Numbered from the stretch's first letter, positions 40,713 through 49,660 are shown. The stretch is DNA of 64,000 nucleotides from Arthrobacter globiformis NBRC 12137 (GCF_000238915.1 NZ_BAEG01000027.1:62001-126000); one strand, 5' to 3'. Program-made: numbers and translations. Notes: generated from the letters alone by a model not told the origin.

Positions 40713-41303
40713 TCACAGCGCCCACGACTCGCCCACGGCCATGTACGCCGATGAGGACGGCCCTCGGGGTCCGGGGTAGACAGTAGGCGCGCCGGGCCAT
40801 TCGACGCCGAACTCGGAGAGTTTGCCTCCGCTGCAGGGGTGGTAGACGTTGCTCATGGAGGCGCTGGCGGGTCCCAGCTGGAAGTCCGGCGCAGAAAACT
40901 GCCGCCGGTCCAGCACCCCGGAGATCTCGAGGGCGGCCCGCCGCCCCGTCGCCCGGAATCCGCGTTCAAGGTCCAGTTCGACGTCGAACTCGTCCTGGGT
41001 ATGGCTGACCGCGCCGAGCGGAAAGCGCGTGGCCTCCGGAAAGAAGCGCGTCAGTTCGGTGGCCAGGGAAGAGGCGAAGAATTCGTTGGAGCCGTAGCTG
41101 CGCCAACCCTGGAGCGTGGCCACCATGAGGACCGTTCCGGTGCCCCACCGGGACCAGTCAGCCACCCAGAAAGAGGCGAAACAACTGGCGGGCTCACCGG
41201 GGATATGGACGCCGTTCCGGTCCACCGGGTGCAGGGCAAGGCCAAAGTTTGCGCCGATCAGCGCCACATTGCGCCGCCCCGGCCGGGCCGGTGTGTTCCC
41301 CAT
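40713..41303 (-). CDS. Hypothetical protein, no recognised family
   Basis: A 196-residue soluble protein with no motif I can assign. It has the aromatic-rich stretch CFASFWVADWSRWGTGTVLM, an FDVELDLERGFRA segment typical of beta-strands, and no signal peptide or membrane helix. AGCCTA on the plus strand (41310-41315, TAGGCT on the minus) is 6 nt from the ATG, the leaderless arrangement, which supports the start. It diverges from the MFS gene across 61 bp. Confidence 0.65.
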   Translation of the reverse strand: MGNTPARPGRRNVALIGANFGLALHPVDRNGVHIPGEPASCFASFWVADWSRWGTGTVLMVATLQGWRSYGSNEFFASSLATELTRFFPEATRFPLGAVSHTQDEFDVELDLERGFRATGRRAALEISGVLDRRQFSAPDFQLGPASASMSNVYHPCSGGKLSEFGVEWPGAPTVYPGPRGPSSSAYMAVGESWAL

Positions 41304-41364
41304 GGCTAGAGCCTATCCCGCCGGACGCGTTCCACGCGCCAGAGGCTCGGCCTAAGATTGCCGT

Positions 41365-42657
41365 GTGCCCCTCCCCCGCGCCCTCCGACCCTTTTCCCAC
41401 CGCGAATACCGCGTCCTGATCGGCGCCCTCGCCGTATCCATCTTCGGCTCAGGCATGTGGGCCGTGGCCATGGTGTACCAGGTCATCCACATCGGCGGCG
41501 GCCCGCTCGAACTGTCCCTCGTCGCGGCGGCAGGCAGCGTGGGCCTCGTGGCATTCGTCCTGGCCGGTGGCATCGCAGCGGACCGCGTTCCGCAGCGCCT
41601 GCTGATCATCGCCGTCGAGGGAACCAACCTTGCCGTGATCGCAACTGTCAGCGGGCTGGCGATGACCGGCTGGCTTCAGCTCTGGCATTTGGTGGCCGGT
41701 GCCTTCGTCCTTGGGGTCGGGGCGGCGTTCTTCTTCCCGGCGTACTCGGCGATTCTGCCGCGGATCCTGCCGCCGGAGGACCTGCTGGCCGCCAACGGCA
41801 TGGAAGGAACCCTGCGTCCCACGCTGCAGCAGGCGGCGGGTCCTGCCGTGGCCGGCATCGTTGTGGCGGCGTTGTCGCCGTCGCATGCGGTGACGGGCGT
41901 GGCGGGGTGCCACCTGCTGGCCTTCATCATCCTGAACTTCCTCGGCCAGCACGCCCTTGCGGCCCCCGGATCCGCCACGGCAGCACCAGCCAAGACTTCT
42001 TTCTTCTCCGACCTCCGTGAGGGCGTCAGCTATACGGTCCGGACGCCGTGGCTCCTGTGGACGCTGCTGTGGGCGTGCATTTCGGTGCTGTTCCTGATCG
42101 GGCCCATCGAAGTGCTCCTGCCTTTCGTGATCCGGGACCAGCTGGGCGGGGACAGCCGCATGTTCGGGTTCCTGCTGGCCGTCATGGGGGTCGGCAGCGC
42201 CGTGGCCTCGCTGGTTACGGCGTCCGTCCGGCTCCCGCGCCGCTACCTCACCGTCATGATGGCGTGCTGGGGAGCGGGCACCCTGCCGCTGGCAGCGGTG
42301 GGGCTCATGGACAGCTTCTGGCTGCTGGCCCTGGCACTTTTCATTTTCGGTGCCACGGGCAGTGTGGGCATGGTCATCTGGGGAACGCTGCTGCAGCGGC
42401 GCGTGCCCCCGCATCTGCTGGGGCGGGTTTCCAGCCTGGACTTCTTCGTGTCGCTGGCGCTGATGCCGGTCTCCATGGCGCTGGCCGGTCCCGCCGCCGC
42501 CGTGCTCCCGATCTGGCTCATCTTCCTGGTGGCGGGCGGGGTCTGTCCGGTCATGGCGGTGGCGGCCCTGCTGGTGGCCCGGATGTCCGTGGACGAAATC
42601 GCCCATCCGCTCGACCGCCGGGACGCGCTGCCCGCCGGAGCCGAGGCCACCACCTGA
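41365..42657 (+). CDS. MFS transporter, macrolide-efflux-like (DHA3 type)
   Basis: A 430-residue major facilitator protein with 12 predicted transmembrane helices. HREYRVLIGALAVSIFGSGM is helix 1, and GGIAADRVPQRLLI the loop 2-3 motif. NGMEGTLRPTLQQAAGPAVAG is the usual helix 5 region of enterobactin-exporter/MefA-like DHA3 pumps. It probably exports a drug or metabolite. The GTG at 41365 follows TAAGAT (41353-41358) by 6 nt and has no ribosome-binding site: probably leaderless. It is convergent with the GH65 gene. Confidence 0.86.
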   Translation: MPLPRALRPFSHREYRVLIGALAVSIFGSGMWAVAMVYQVIHIGGGPLELSLVAAAGSVGLVAFVLAGGIAADRVPQRLLIIAVEGTNLAVIATVSGLAMTGWLQLWHLVAGAFVLGVGAAFFFPAYSAILPRILPPEDLLAANGMEGTLRPTLQQAAGPAVAGIVVAALSPSHAVTGVAGCHLLAFIILNFLGQHALAAPGSATAAPAKTSFFSDLREGVSYTVRTPWLLWTLLWACISVLFLIGPIEVLLPFVIRDQLGGDSRMFGFLLAVMGVGSAVASLVTASVRLPRRYLTVMMACWGAGTLPLAAVGLMDSFWLLALALFIFGATGSVGMVIWGTLLQRRVPPHLLGRVSSLDFFVSLALMPVSMALAGPAAAVLPIWLIFLVAGGVCPVMAVAALLVARMSVDEIAHPLDRRDALPAGAEATT

Positions 42658-42700
42658 CCGCGCGCCCGCTACGGTGTGCCCGCTGACGCCCGTCCCCTGA

Positions 42701-42728
42701 CCGGGCACCACCAACCGGGCACCACCAG
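42701..42728. repeat. 14-bp tandem duplication in a convergent gap
   Basis: CCGGGCACCACCAA (42701-42714) is followed directly by CCGGGCACCACCAG (42715-42728). It lies between the MFS stop (42657) and the GH65 stop (42737). Confidence 0.75.
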
Positions 42729-42736
42729 GTCCCGGG

Positions 42737-45106
42737 TCACTCGCGGGCGCGCACCACGGGGATGCTCGCCGTCGGCGGCCCGCTGGGGAACACCGAGGGC
42801 TCGGGGACGTGCACCGGTTCCAGCGCAACCCGCACCGGGTGGGAAGCCACGGAGTGCCGGACCCCGCGCACGTCGATGTCCAGCGCATCGCCGTCGAGGA
42901 CTGTCAGCGTAATGGCGTCCTGATCGAGTTCCACCAGGAGCCGGCGGCCCTGGAGCTGCAGGTGGAAGCGCAGGGTGTCCCATTCCTCGGGCAGCCGGGG
43001 ATCGAAGAACGGCACGGGGCCCTGGTCGCGGAGCCCCGCGAAGCCGCACACCAGCGAGCTCCACACCCCGCCGGTGGAGGCGATGTGGACGCCGTCGATC
43101 GTGTTGCCGTGGGAGTTGTCCAGGTCGATGAACACGGCATTGGTGAAGTGCTCCAGGGCAGCCTTGCGGTACCCCACCTCGGCGGCCATGATCCCCTGCA
43201 CACACGCCGACAGCGTGGAGTCCCCCGTGGTGATCGGATCGTAGAAATCGAAGGCGCGGCGCTTCTCCTCCGCGGTGAACTCCTGCCACTGCAGGAACAT
43301 GGCCAGCACCGTGTCCGCCTGCTTCAGCACCTGGTGGCGGTAGATCACCAGCGGGTGGAAGTTCAGCAGCAGCGGGTACTTGGAGCGCGGCGTTGTCCAG
43401 TCCCATGGTTCCAGGGTCATGAAGTCGTTGTCCTGCGAGTACACCTGGAAGTGCTCGTCGAAGGGCAGCTGGATCCGCTCCGCAGCCGCTTCCCACAATT
43501 CCCGTTCGGCGTCGTCGACCGCCGCGTGGTTCAGTGCGGCGGCTGCCCGGAGATTGAACCGGGCCATGACGTTCGTGTAGAGGTTGTCGTTCACCACCGC
43601 GGTGTACTCGTCCGGGCCCGTCACGCCGTGGATGTGGAACAGGCCGTCCTTGCCGAAGAAGCCCAGGGAAACCCACATGCGGGCGGTCTCGATGAGCAGG
43701 TCGGCCCCCATCCCGGCCCGGAACTCCGAATCACCGCTGGCCCAGAGGTACCTGTTGGTGGCAAAGGCAATGGCCGCGGCGATGTGGAACTGCGCCGTGC
43801 CGGCGGCGTAGTAGGCGCTCGCCTCCAGGCCGTTGATGGTGCGCCAGGGGAAAAGCGCCCCGTCAACGCTCAGCTCCTTGGCGCGGATCTTGGCGTCCGG
43901 GAGCATCTCGTGCCGGAACTCCAGGACCTGGCGCGCGCCGTCGGGGTTTGAATACGTCATGTACGGCAGGAGGTAAACCTCCTGGTCCCAAAAGTAGTGC
44001 CCGTCGTAGCCCGAACCGGTGACACCCTTGGCCGGGATGCCTGCGACACCCGCCCTTGCGGTGGCCTGCGCCAGCTGGAAGAGGTTCCAGCGGATGGCCT
44101 GCTGCAGTTCCGGCTGCCCGCCCACCTGGATGTCGGAGCTGGCCCAGTAGCTGCGGTAGTGTGCCTCGCTTTCGGCGAAGATATCGCCCACCGGCTTCAG
44201 CCCGGCTTCCGCCGTGACGGCCGGGTCCTCCCCGGCTTCCGCGTCCGCAGCGCCGGGCACACCCGTCCGGGCGCCCCGGGACACGGCGTAGCTGACACTC
44301 TTTTCGAGCCGGAACGGCTCGTCGGCGGCGACCGCCAGCACGTAGCGGACGCTGCTGCCGTCCTGGTCAACGAGGGTGTCGAACGGCTGGTGGCCGGCGG
44401 ACGTCCAGTGTTCGACGGCCATTCCCACCCGCTGCTTCGATTCAGCAGCCTCCCACGACAGGCGCAGCGAACCGTCGCCGCCCTCCATCTTGAGAGGCAG
44501 CAGGACCCGGCCCGCGTGCCGGCCCGACCGGCGCGGGTCGTGGGTGGAGTGGTCCTCCACTGGCTGGTCCTGCCGGTTGATGACCGACGAGGTGACGTCG
44601 GCGGAGACCGCCCGGTCGGCAGAAACCTCCAGGGAGATGCCCAGGCTGCCGCGCGTTTCGAAGCCCACAGCCCGGCGTTCCACGGTGGTCACCGCGGCGC
44701 CGGAACGGCACTGCCAGACGATGCTGCACTCGTAGATGCCGGTGGCGAAATCGACGGACCGCCGGTAGTCCAGCACTGCCGATTCGGTGAGGCTGAGCAT
44801 TTCACCGTCGATGATGACCGTGAAGTTGTTGGCGTCCGGAATGTAGAGGATGCGCTGGCCCGTGCGCGCGAAACCGTAGGCATTCTCTGCGTGCTTGATG
44901 TCCCAGATCTCGTGGAACCCGTTGATAAAGCTGCCGGGCAGTTCAGCATCGGCCGATGCCCAGTGGGCACCCCGGACACCGAGGTGTCCGTTGCCGAGGG
45001 CGAAGAGCGTCTCGAGCGTCCCGGCGTCGCCGGGTGCGTGGCTCGTCTCCACGAGCCTCCAGGGATCACTGGGGAAGCGGACGCGGTCAGCGTTGATGAG
45101 TGCCAT
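42737..45106 (-). CDS. Glycoside hydrolase family 65 disaccharide phosphorylase
   Basis: A 789-residue GH65 enzyme, normal for maltose, trehalose or kojibiose phosphorylases. It splits an alpha-glucoside with phosphate to give beta-glucose 1-phosphate. The N-terminal beta-sandwich (1-270) has ETLFALGNGHLGVRG. The (alpha/alpha)6 barrel has GHYFWDQEVYLLPYM and VTGPDEY, whose Glu is the general acid, and GDSTLSACVQGIMAAEVGY near the phosphate site. The C-terminal beta domain follows. The exact disaccharide cannot be read from sequence. A beta-phosphoglucomutase gene lies 85 bp upstream on the same strand and would use the product. Confidence 0.88.
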   Translation of the reverse strand: MALINADRVRFPSDPWRLVETSHAPGDAGTLETLFALGNGHLGVRGAHWASADAELPGSFINGFHEIWDIKHAENAYGFARTGQRILYIPDANNFTVIIDGEMLSLTESAVLDYRRSVDFATGIYECSIVWQCRSGAAVTTVERRAVGFETRGSLGISLEVSADRAVSADVTSSVINRQDQPVEDHSTHDPRRSGRHAGRVLLPLKMEGGDGSLRLSWEAAESKQRVGMAVEHWTSAGHQPFDTLVDQDGSSVRYVLAVAADEPFRLEKSVSYAVSRGARTGVPGAADAEAGEDPAVTAEAGLKPVGDIFAESEAHYRSYWASSDIQVGGQPELQQAIRWNLFQLAQATARAGVAGIPAKGVTGSGYDGHYFWDQEVYLLPYMTYSNPDGARQVLEFRHEMLPDAKIRAKELSVDGALFPWRTINGLEASAYYAAGTAQFHIAAAIAFATNRYLWASGDSEFRAGMGADLLIETARMWVSLGFFGKDGLFHIHGVTGPDEYTAVVNDNLYTNVMARFNLRAAAALNHAAVDDAERELWEAAAERIQLPFDEHFQVYSQDNDFMTLEPWDWTTPRSKYPLLLNFHPLVIYRHQVLKQADTVLAMFLQWQEFTAEEKRRAFDFYDPITTGDSTLSACVQGIMAAEVGYRKAALEHFTNAVFIDLDNSHGNTIDGVHIASTGGVWSSLVCGFAGLRDQGPVPFFDPRLPEEWDTLRFHLQLQGRRLLVELDQDAITLTVLDGDALDIDVRGVRHSVASHPVRVALEPVHVPEPSVFPSGPPTASIPVVRARE

Positions 45107-45191
45107 GAGTGGCGTTCCTTAGACGGTCGAAAATGGTGCTGGAAGTTCTGTCGGGCCTGCGGGGCCCGGTCGGTGTACGGGAGCTGCGGGC

Positions 45192-45938
45192 CTAGAGAAG
45201 TTCCTCGAGGTCGTTGACCACCAGGGTGGCGCCGGCATCGAGCAGCGTCTGCCGCCCGGCCCCACGGTCGACGCCGATGACTGAGTGGAAACTGCCGGCG
45301 CTGCCCGCCTGCACACCGGACACGGCGTCCTCGACGACGACGCACTGCTCGCTCGGCAGGTCCAGGAGCCGGGCGGCATACTCGTAGGTCGCGGGGTCCG
45401 GCTTGCCGGGCAGCCCTTCCTCAGCGGCCACGACGCCGTCCACGACCACCGGGAACCGCTCCGCCAGCCCCGCCGCACGCAGCACCGAGGGGGCGTTCCG
45501 TGAGGAGGAGACGACGGCGACCTTCAGTCCGCGGTCCAGCGCGGCTTCCAGGAAACGCACCGATCCCGCGAAGGGCTCCACCCCGGAACTGACAATGTCG
45601 TTGAAGATCCGGTTCTTCCGGTTGCCCAGGCCCTGGACCGTGATGTTGTCCGGATCGTCGTCGGCCGGGCCCTCGGGCAGCGTGATGCCACGGGACGTCA
45701 GGAAGTCCCGGACGCCGTCGAACCTCGGTTTGCCGTCGATGTGGTCAAAGTAGTCACTCTCCCGGTACCCGTCCTTTTCCGGAACGGTTTCGAGGTAGCC
45801 GTCGAACAGCTCCTGCCAGGCGCGCTCGTGGACCACGGCAGTGGGCGTGAGCACGCCGTCAAGGTCAAAAAGGATGGCGGCGGCGCCGGTCCAGCTGTTT
45901 GGCCGGCTGCCAGCGCTGGTATTCAGGGTTTTGGTCAT
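45192..45938 (-). CDS. Beta-phosphoglucomutase-family HAD hydrolase
   Basis: A 248-residue HAD protein. The nucleophile motif FDLDGVLTPT is at residues 24-33, VVSSSRNAPSVLRAAGL is motif II, GKPDPATYEYAA motif III, and VVEDAVSGVQAG motif IV. It converts beta-glucose 1-phosphate to glucose 6-phosphate, completing the GH65 phosphorolysis route. The ATG at 45938 is chosen for the GAAAGGA upstream and because the conserved domain begins there. It is the first gene of the GH65 unit; the LacI-type operator at 46496-46509 lies far upstream on the same strand. Confidence 0.85.
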   Translation of the reverse strand: MTKTLNTSAGSRPNSWTGAAAILFDLDGVLTPTAVVHERAWQELFDGYLETVPEKDGYRESDYFDHIDGKPRFDGVRDFLTSRGITLPEGPADDDPDNITVQGLGNRKNRIFNDIVSSGVEPFAGSVRFLEAALDRGLKVAVVSSSRNAPSVLRAAGLAERFPVVVDGVVAAEEGLPGKPDPATYEYAARLLDLPSEQCVVVEDAVSGVQAGSAGSFHSVIGVDRGAGRQTLLDAGATLVVNDLEELL

Positions 45939-46557
45939 GCTTTGTTCCGTGTCCTTTCGGGGGTCGGACAGCAATGTGTTGGGAATTACCAGGAACGTGG
46001 TCGCCGGTGACCTAAGAATGTGGTGCGCCCGCAGAAACTGCCGCTTGCTGAACCTGCAGCCTGCAGCATCTGCGTTCAGGGCAGCGGGCTTGGCGGGTTC
46101 AGTTACGGTGATTCTGCGGCGTGAACAACAGGCCGGCACATCCTGCGGACCGGGGCTGCGCTGCCCTGGCCGCCACCAGCGTCCTGCTGTTGGCGCGGCC
46201 GGCTTGGTAGGTACCGGCCGGGTTATGTCCGGCGGGTGAATTCTCGCGGTTCCGCCACATGCACCGCGGCGTTGCGGGCCAGGCGGAAGGCTTCCATGCG
46301 CGGGCGCACGATTTTTTGCCTATGTCCATGATGAGGGCGCGGGCGGTTCAGGGCAAGCCAGCGGAACATCCCCGCAGGACGGGTGGCGCAAGGATGCATG
46401 GCGCGGTCCTGCCCTTTCGAACACTCTTCGGTGATGCACTGCCAGCCGCCACCCCCGAATGGACGCCTGCCGGCCGAGTCCCGGCCGAAGAAGAGTGTAA
46501 GCGCTTGCAGTTTTACCCCGCAACTGTTTTTAATTGCGCCTCCGCCGGAACCGGGAG
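45939..46557. other. 619-bp region without a credible gene, upstream of the GH65 unit
   Basis: No open frame here has the codon bias, ribosome-binding site or protein features of its neighbours. Its main visible element is the LacI-type palindrome at 46496-46509 beside a possible minus-strand -10 TAAAAC. If that promoter serves the phosphoglucomutase gene, its mRNA has a leader of over 500 nt. The region may be the remnant of a lost regulator or transporter gene. Confidence 0.45.
46496..46509. promoter_or_regulatory. LacI-family operator
   Basis: TGTAAGCGCTTGCA is palindromic at 12 of 14 positions and fits the LacI/GalR-type consensus TGNAAGCGCTTNCA. On the minus strand it directly follows TAAAAC, a possible -10. 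LacI regulators usually govern sugar genes, and the phosphoglucomutase/GH65 genes are the nearest such genes on that strand. Confidence 0.6.
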
Positions 46558-47175
46558 TCAGCCCAGGACATAGTGCCGCAGGAACGCACTGACGTCCACC
46601 ATCTCCTGCTTGGACATGGCGTGGCCCATGCCCGGATATGTCCTCGCCGTGAGCCGGGTGTGCGTGTTGAGCCACTCCTCCGTGTACGCGGTTGCGTCCC
46701 CGTTGATCACGAGATCGGCCTTGTCCCTGCCCCAGAAGAACGGGGGCCGCTCGTCAAACGACTCGCTGAGCGCCAGCAGGTCGTTGTCCAGGACGAACCC
46801 GGAAAGCCCCACCACCGCCGGGAAGCCCCGGGGCCGCAGGCGCAGGAGCGTGCTCGCCATGGCCATCCCCTGCGAATAGCCCAGCAGGCTCACACTGGTG
46901 TGGAGCGACCGGACCGAGTCGATCCAGGAAAACACTGAATTGGCAGCCGTGATGACATCGGCAAAGTCGTTGGTCAGGAAATAGTCCAGCAGGAACCAGC
47001 CGTAGCCCTCAGCGATTGGCATGGGCGCGCGGAGTGCCGCACAGGTGAATTCCGCGGGGAGATAGTCGAAGAGGTTGACCATCCGGGATTCATCGGTCCC
47101 GTAGCCGTGCATCATCACCAGCAGCGGGGTGCCGGGACGCTCCTCTTGCGGCTTGGACCATACAACCGTCTCCAT
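46558..47175 (-). CDS. Alpha/beta hydrolase, carboxylesterase/phospholipase type
   Basis: A 205-residue single-domain esterase. MMHGYGTDESRMVNLFDYL forms the oxyanion-hole region, LGYSQGMAMA holds the nucleophilic Ser (G-x-S-x-G), and GMGHAMSKQEM the catalytic His. It resembles the YpfH/phospholipase-carboxylesterase group, acting on short acyl esters in the cytoplasm. TAGGCT (minus strand, plus coordinates 47182-47187) is 6 nt from the ATG and there is no ribosome-binding site, so the mRNA is probably leaderless. Confidence 0.84.
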   Translation of the reverse strand: METVVWSKPQEERPGTPLLVMMHGYGTDESRMVNLFDYLPAEFTCAALRAPMPIAEGYGWFLLDYFLTNDFADVITAANSVFSWIDSVRSLHTSVSLLGYSQGMAMASTLLRLRPRGFPAVVGLSGFVLDNDLLALSESFDERPPFFWGRDKADLVINGDATAYTEEWLNTHTRLTARTYPGMGHAMSKQEMVDVSAFLRHYVLG

Positions 47176-47269
47176 CCGACCAGCCTATCGAGTTGCCGAA
47201 AGCCACCCTCGCCCTGACCTGCGGATTTGATTGAAACGGGACTTACCCGGATGTAGCCTGACGCTTGAC

Positions 47270-47280
47270 AGCATGCTTAG
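47270..47280. promoter_or_regulatory. AGCATGCTTA element upstream of the DUF6458 gene
   Basis: AGCATGCTTAG lies 66 bp before the ATG at 47346, in a gap that is less GC-rich than average. It matches the core of the palindromes at 20185, 22103, 40661 and 52196. Confidence 0.5.
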
Positions 47281-47345
47281 CAAATGACGCACGGCCAACC
47301 GTACGAACCAAGTTACGAGAAGTCCGCGAACGCAAGGAGCAAGTC

Positions 47346-47603
47346 ATGAGAATCGGTTCCGCCATTTTCCTCATCGCCCTGGGTGCGATCCTCGCCTGGG
47401 CCATCACACCAGGCCTCATTCCCAACGTGGATCAGACCCTGATCGGCTACATCCTGATGGCCGTGGGGGTGATCGGCCTCATCGCATCCCTGGTCATGGC
47501 GTCCCCCGGCCGGAGCCGCCGCATCAGCGAGACACGCTCCGTCGTGGACCCCAACACGGGTGAAAGGATCACCCGGAATGAAAGCCGTGACAGCGGCCTC
47601 TAG
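47346..47603 (+). CDS. DUF6458-type small membrane protein
   Basis: An 85-residue protein with two transmembrane helices: SAIFLIALGAILAWAI (4-19) and IGYILMAVGVIGLIASLVM (33-51). A polar cytoplasmic tail contains VVDPNTGERITRNE. This plan matches a family of small actinobacterial membrane proteins that I believe is DUF6458, of unknown function. AAGGAG lies 6 nt before the ATG. The AGCATGCTTAG element lies upstream and a strong hairpin with a T-rich tract follows, so it is a monocistronic unit. Confidence 0.78.
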   Translation: MRIGSAIFLIALGAILAWAITPGLIPNVDQTLIGYILMAVGVIGLIASLVMASPGRSRRISETRSVVDPNTGERITRNESRDSGL

Positions 47604-47646
47604 TTGCGACGGTGACGTTGAACGGGCAGCGGTGAAGCCAGCAGCT

Positions 47647-47703
47647 TGGCCGGACCGGACCTTCGGGTCGGGTCCGGCCATTTTGGTTTTCTGTTGTTTT
47701 TTC
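47647..47703 (+). terminator. Rho-independent terminator after the DUF6458 gene
   Basis: TGGCCGGACC (47647-47656) pairs perfectly with GGTCCGGCCA (47671-47680), with a further short stem inside. It is followed by a T-rich tract to 47703. This is the clearest intrinsic terminator in the window. Confidence 0.9.
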
Positions 47704-47704
47704 G

Positions 47705-47734
47705 TTGACAAACCAACAAGAACGAAGATAAAGT
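47705..47734 (+). promoter_or_regulatory. Promoter of the fructose operon
   Basis: TTGACA (47705-47710), an 18-bp spacer and TAAAGT (47729-47734) form a good sigma-70 promoter. The inverted repeat GTGAC-AGCG-GTCAC at 47752-47765 lies just downstream, where a DeoR-type repressor such as FruR could bind. The leader to the GTG at 47857 is about 115 nt. Confidence 0.7.
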
Positions 47735-47856
47735 CAAGTACTTGCAGATTTGTGACAGCGGTCACTGACCACAGTTACTGATCGAGGGATTACGACAGGT
47801 GCAGGAAGACGCACTGCAGAAAAATTGCAGCGCAGGAACTACGCAATGGAGGGTAT

Positions 47857-48663
47857 GTGTTTGCCGAGGAGCGTCAGCAGCAGATCGCCGGGCTCGTTGC
47901 GGCCAGCGGCCGCGCCAGCGTGACCGATCTCGCCGAGCGCTTCCGCATCACCACCGAGACCGTCCGCCGCGACCTCGCCGCCCTGGAGTCGGCAGGCACG
48001 GTGCGCCGCGTGCACGGCGGCGCCGTGTCCGCGGACCGCTTCAGCACCACGGAGGAGAGCATCCTCGAGCGGACCATCCAGCGGCAGGCGCAGAAGCTCC
48101 GCATCGCCGAAGCCGCCCTGGGCTTCCTTCCAAAGGGCCCCTCCAGCAGCATCCTCCTCGACGCCGGTTCCACCACCGAAGTCCTCGCCGACCTCCTCGC
48201 CCGCCGCGGCGCCGCAGCTCCGGCCAAACCGGCTGATCCGTCCCGGGAACTCCTTGTCATCACACACGCCGTCCCCATTGCCGCCAAGCTCGCAAGCACA
48301 CCAGGCATCGCCCTGCAGATTCTCGGCGGCCGGGTCCGCGGACTCACGCAGGCCGCGGTGGGCCAGGGCACGGTGGAAGCCGCCGGCAAGCTGCGTCCGG
48401 ATATCGCTTTTGTGGGGACCAACGGCATCCATGCAAGCTTTGGCCTCAGCACACCAGATTCTGAAGAAGCCGCCGTCAAGGCTGCCTTCGTCCACTCGGC
48501 ACGCCGCATCGTGGTGCTGGCCGACTCGTCCAAGCTGGATGCGGAAACGCTCGTCCAGTTCGCCTCGTTGAAAGATCTGGATACCGTGATCACTGACCGC
48601 AAACCCAGCTCGGAACTAGCTGCGGCCCTCGCCGACGCCGGCGTGGAGGTGGTAGTCGCATGA
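47857..48663 (+). CDS. fruR: DeoR-family regulator of the fructose operon
   Basis: A 268-residue DeoR/GlpR regulator. The N-terminal winged HTH (residues 1-57) has MFAEERQQQIAGLVAASGRA and RFRITTETVRRDLAALE, followed by VRRVHGGAV. The C-terminal sugar-phosphate sensor domain has DAGSTTEVLADLL and FVGTNGIHASFGLSTPD. It likely represses the operon until fructose 1-phosphate appears. The start is GTG 47857, with GGAGGG just upstream. Its stop overlaps the fruK ATG (ATGA). Confidence 0.88.
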   Translation: MFAEERQQQIAGLVAASGRASVTDLAERFRITTETVRRDLAALESAGTVRRVHGGAVSADRFSTTEESILERTIQRQAQKLRIAEAALGFLPKGPSSSILLDAGSTTEVLADLLARRGAAAPAKPADPSRELLVITHAVPIAAKLASTPGIALQILGGRVRGLTQAAVGQGTVEAAGKLRPDIAFVGTNGIHASFGLSTPDSEEAAVKAAFVHSARRIVVLADSSKLDAETLVQFASLKDLDTVITDRKPSSELAAALADAGVEVVVA

Positions 48664-49658
48664 TCGTCACCCTCACAGCCAACCCAAGCCTGGACCGGAC
48701 GGTGGCGCTGCCCGGCCCCCTCGAACGGGGCGAAGTGCAGCGCGCAGTTTCCGTCCGACAGGAATCCGGCGGCAAGGGAGTTAATGTTTCCCGTGCCCTC
48801 GTAACCTCCGGCCTCGAAACACTTGCGGTGCTGCCCGGCGCGGAAACCGATCCCGTGCTGGCCGGCCTGCGGGAAGAAGGCGTGCCCTTCGCTTCGCTCG
48901 CCATCCACGAACCGTTGCGCACCAACGTGGCGCTGACGGAGCCGGGCGGTGTCACCACCAAAATCAACGAACCTGGCCCTGTCCTCGCCGAGGACGCACA
49001 GGAGGCGCTGATCAGCCTGCTCCTGGAACGTTCACGCGGAGCCAGCTGGGTGGTCCTGGCGGGTTCGCTTCCGCCCGGCGTCCCGGCTGACTTCTACGCC
49101 ACGGTCACCCGGCGGCTGCGCAATGCCGACGCCGGGGCCGGGGTTCCGATGATTGCCGTCGACTCCTCCGGCGCACCGCTGGCAGCGGCCGTCGCCGGCG
49201 ACGCAACAGAAGCAGCGTCCGGAAAACCGGACCTGCTCAAACCCAATGCCGAGGAGCTGGCCGAACTGGCCGCAGCAGCAGGATTTTCCTCGGCAAGCAC
49301 GGCTGAGGAACTCGAAGCGGATCCGTATGCCGCCGCGGCGGCAGCTGCCGCCGTCGTGCGTTCCGGTGTGGGGGCCGTGTTGGCAACGCTCGGTTCAAAG
49401 GGCGCTGTCCTCGTGACGGCCGACGGCGCGTGGCTGGCCACGCACCCGCCGGTCACCGCAGTCAGTACGGTCGGCGCCGGTGACTCGTCGCTGGCCGGCT
49501 ATCTGCTGGCCGCCAGCCAGGGCGCAGCCCCGGCTGACTGCCTCCGCCAGGCTGTGGCGCATGGCGCCGCTGCCGCTTCCCTGCCGGGCTCCACCGTCCC
49601 GGCAGTCCACCAAACAACCCCCGACGCCGTAACCATCACGGCTCTCCGGAAGGATTGA
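48660..49658 (+). CDS. fruK: 1-phosphofructokinase
   Basis: A 332-residue PfkB-family kinase that phosphorylates fructose 1-phosphate to fructose 1,6-bisphosphate. TLTANPSLDRTVALPGPLE is the N-terminal signature of FruK-type enzymes, ESGGKGVNVSRAL the substrate loop, and STVGAGDSSLAGYL the ATP/catalytic motif with the base Asp. An Ala-rich insert (AAAAAAAVVRSGVG) is present. It overlaps fruR by 4 nt and is followed at once by fruA, so all are translated from one mRNA. Confidence 0.92.
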   Translation: MIVTLTANPSLDRTVALPGPLERGEVQRAVSVRQESGGKGVNVSRALVTSGLETLAVLPGAETDPVLAGLREEGVPFASLAIHEPLRTNVALTEPGGVTTKINEPGPVLAEDAQEALISLLLERSRGASWVVLAGSLPPGVPADFYATVTRRLRNADAGAGVPMIAVDSSGAPLAAAVAGDATEAASGKPDLLKPNAEELAELAAAAGFSSASTAEELEADPYAAAAAAAAVVRSGVGAVLATLGSKGAVLVTADGAWLATHPPVTAVSTVGAGDSSLAGYLLAASQGAAPADCLRQAVAHGAAAASLPGSTVPAVHQTTPDAVTITALRKD

Positions 49659-49660
49659 CA

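Noticed and set aside
45841-46675. Several 60-150-codon frames in the GH65 upstream gap
   Set aside because: None has a ribosome-binding site, coding-type third-position bias or any recognisable protein feature, and they overlap one another on both strands.
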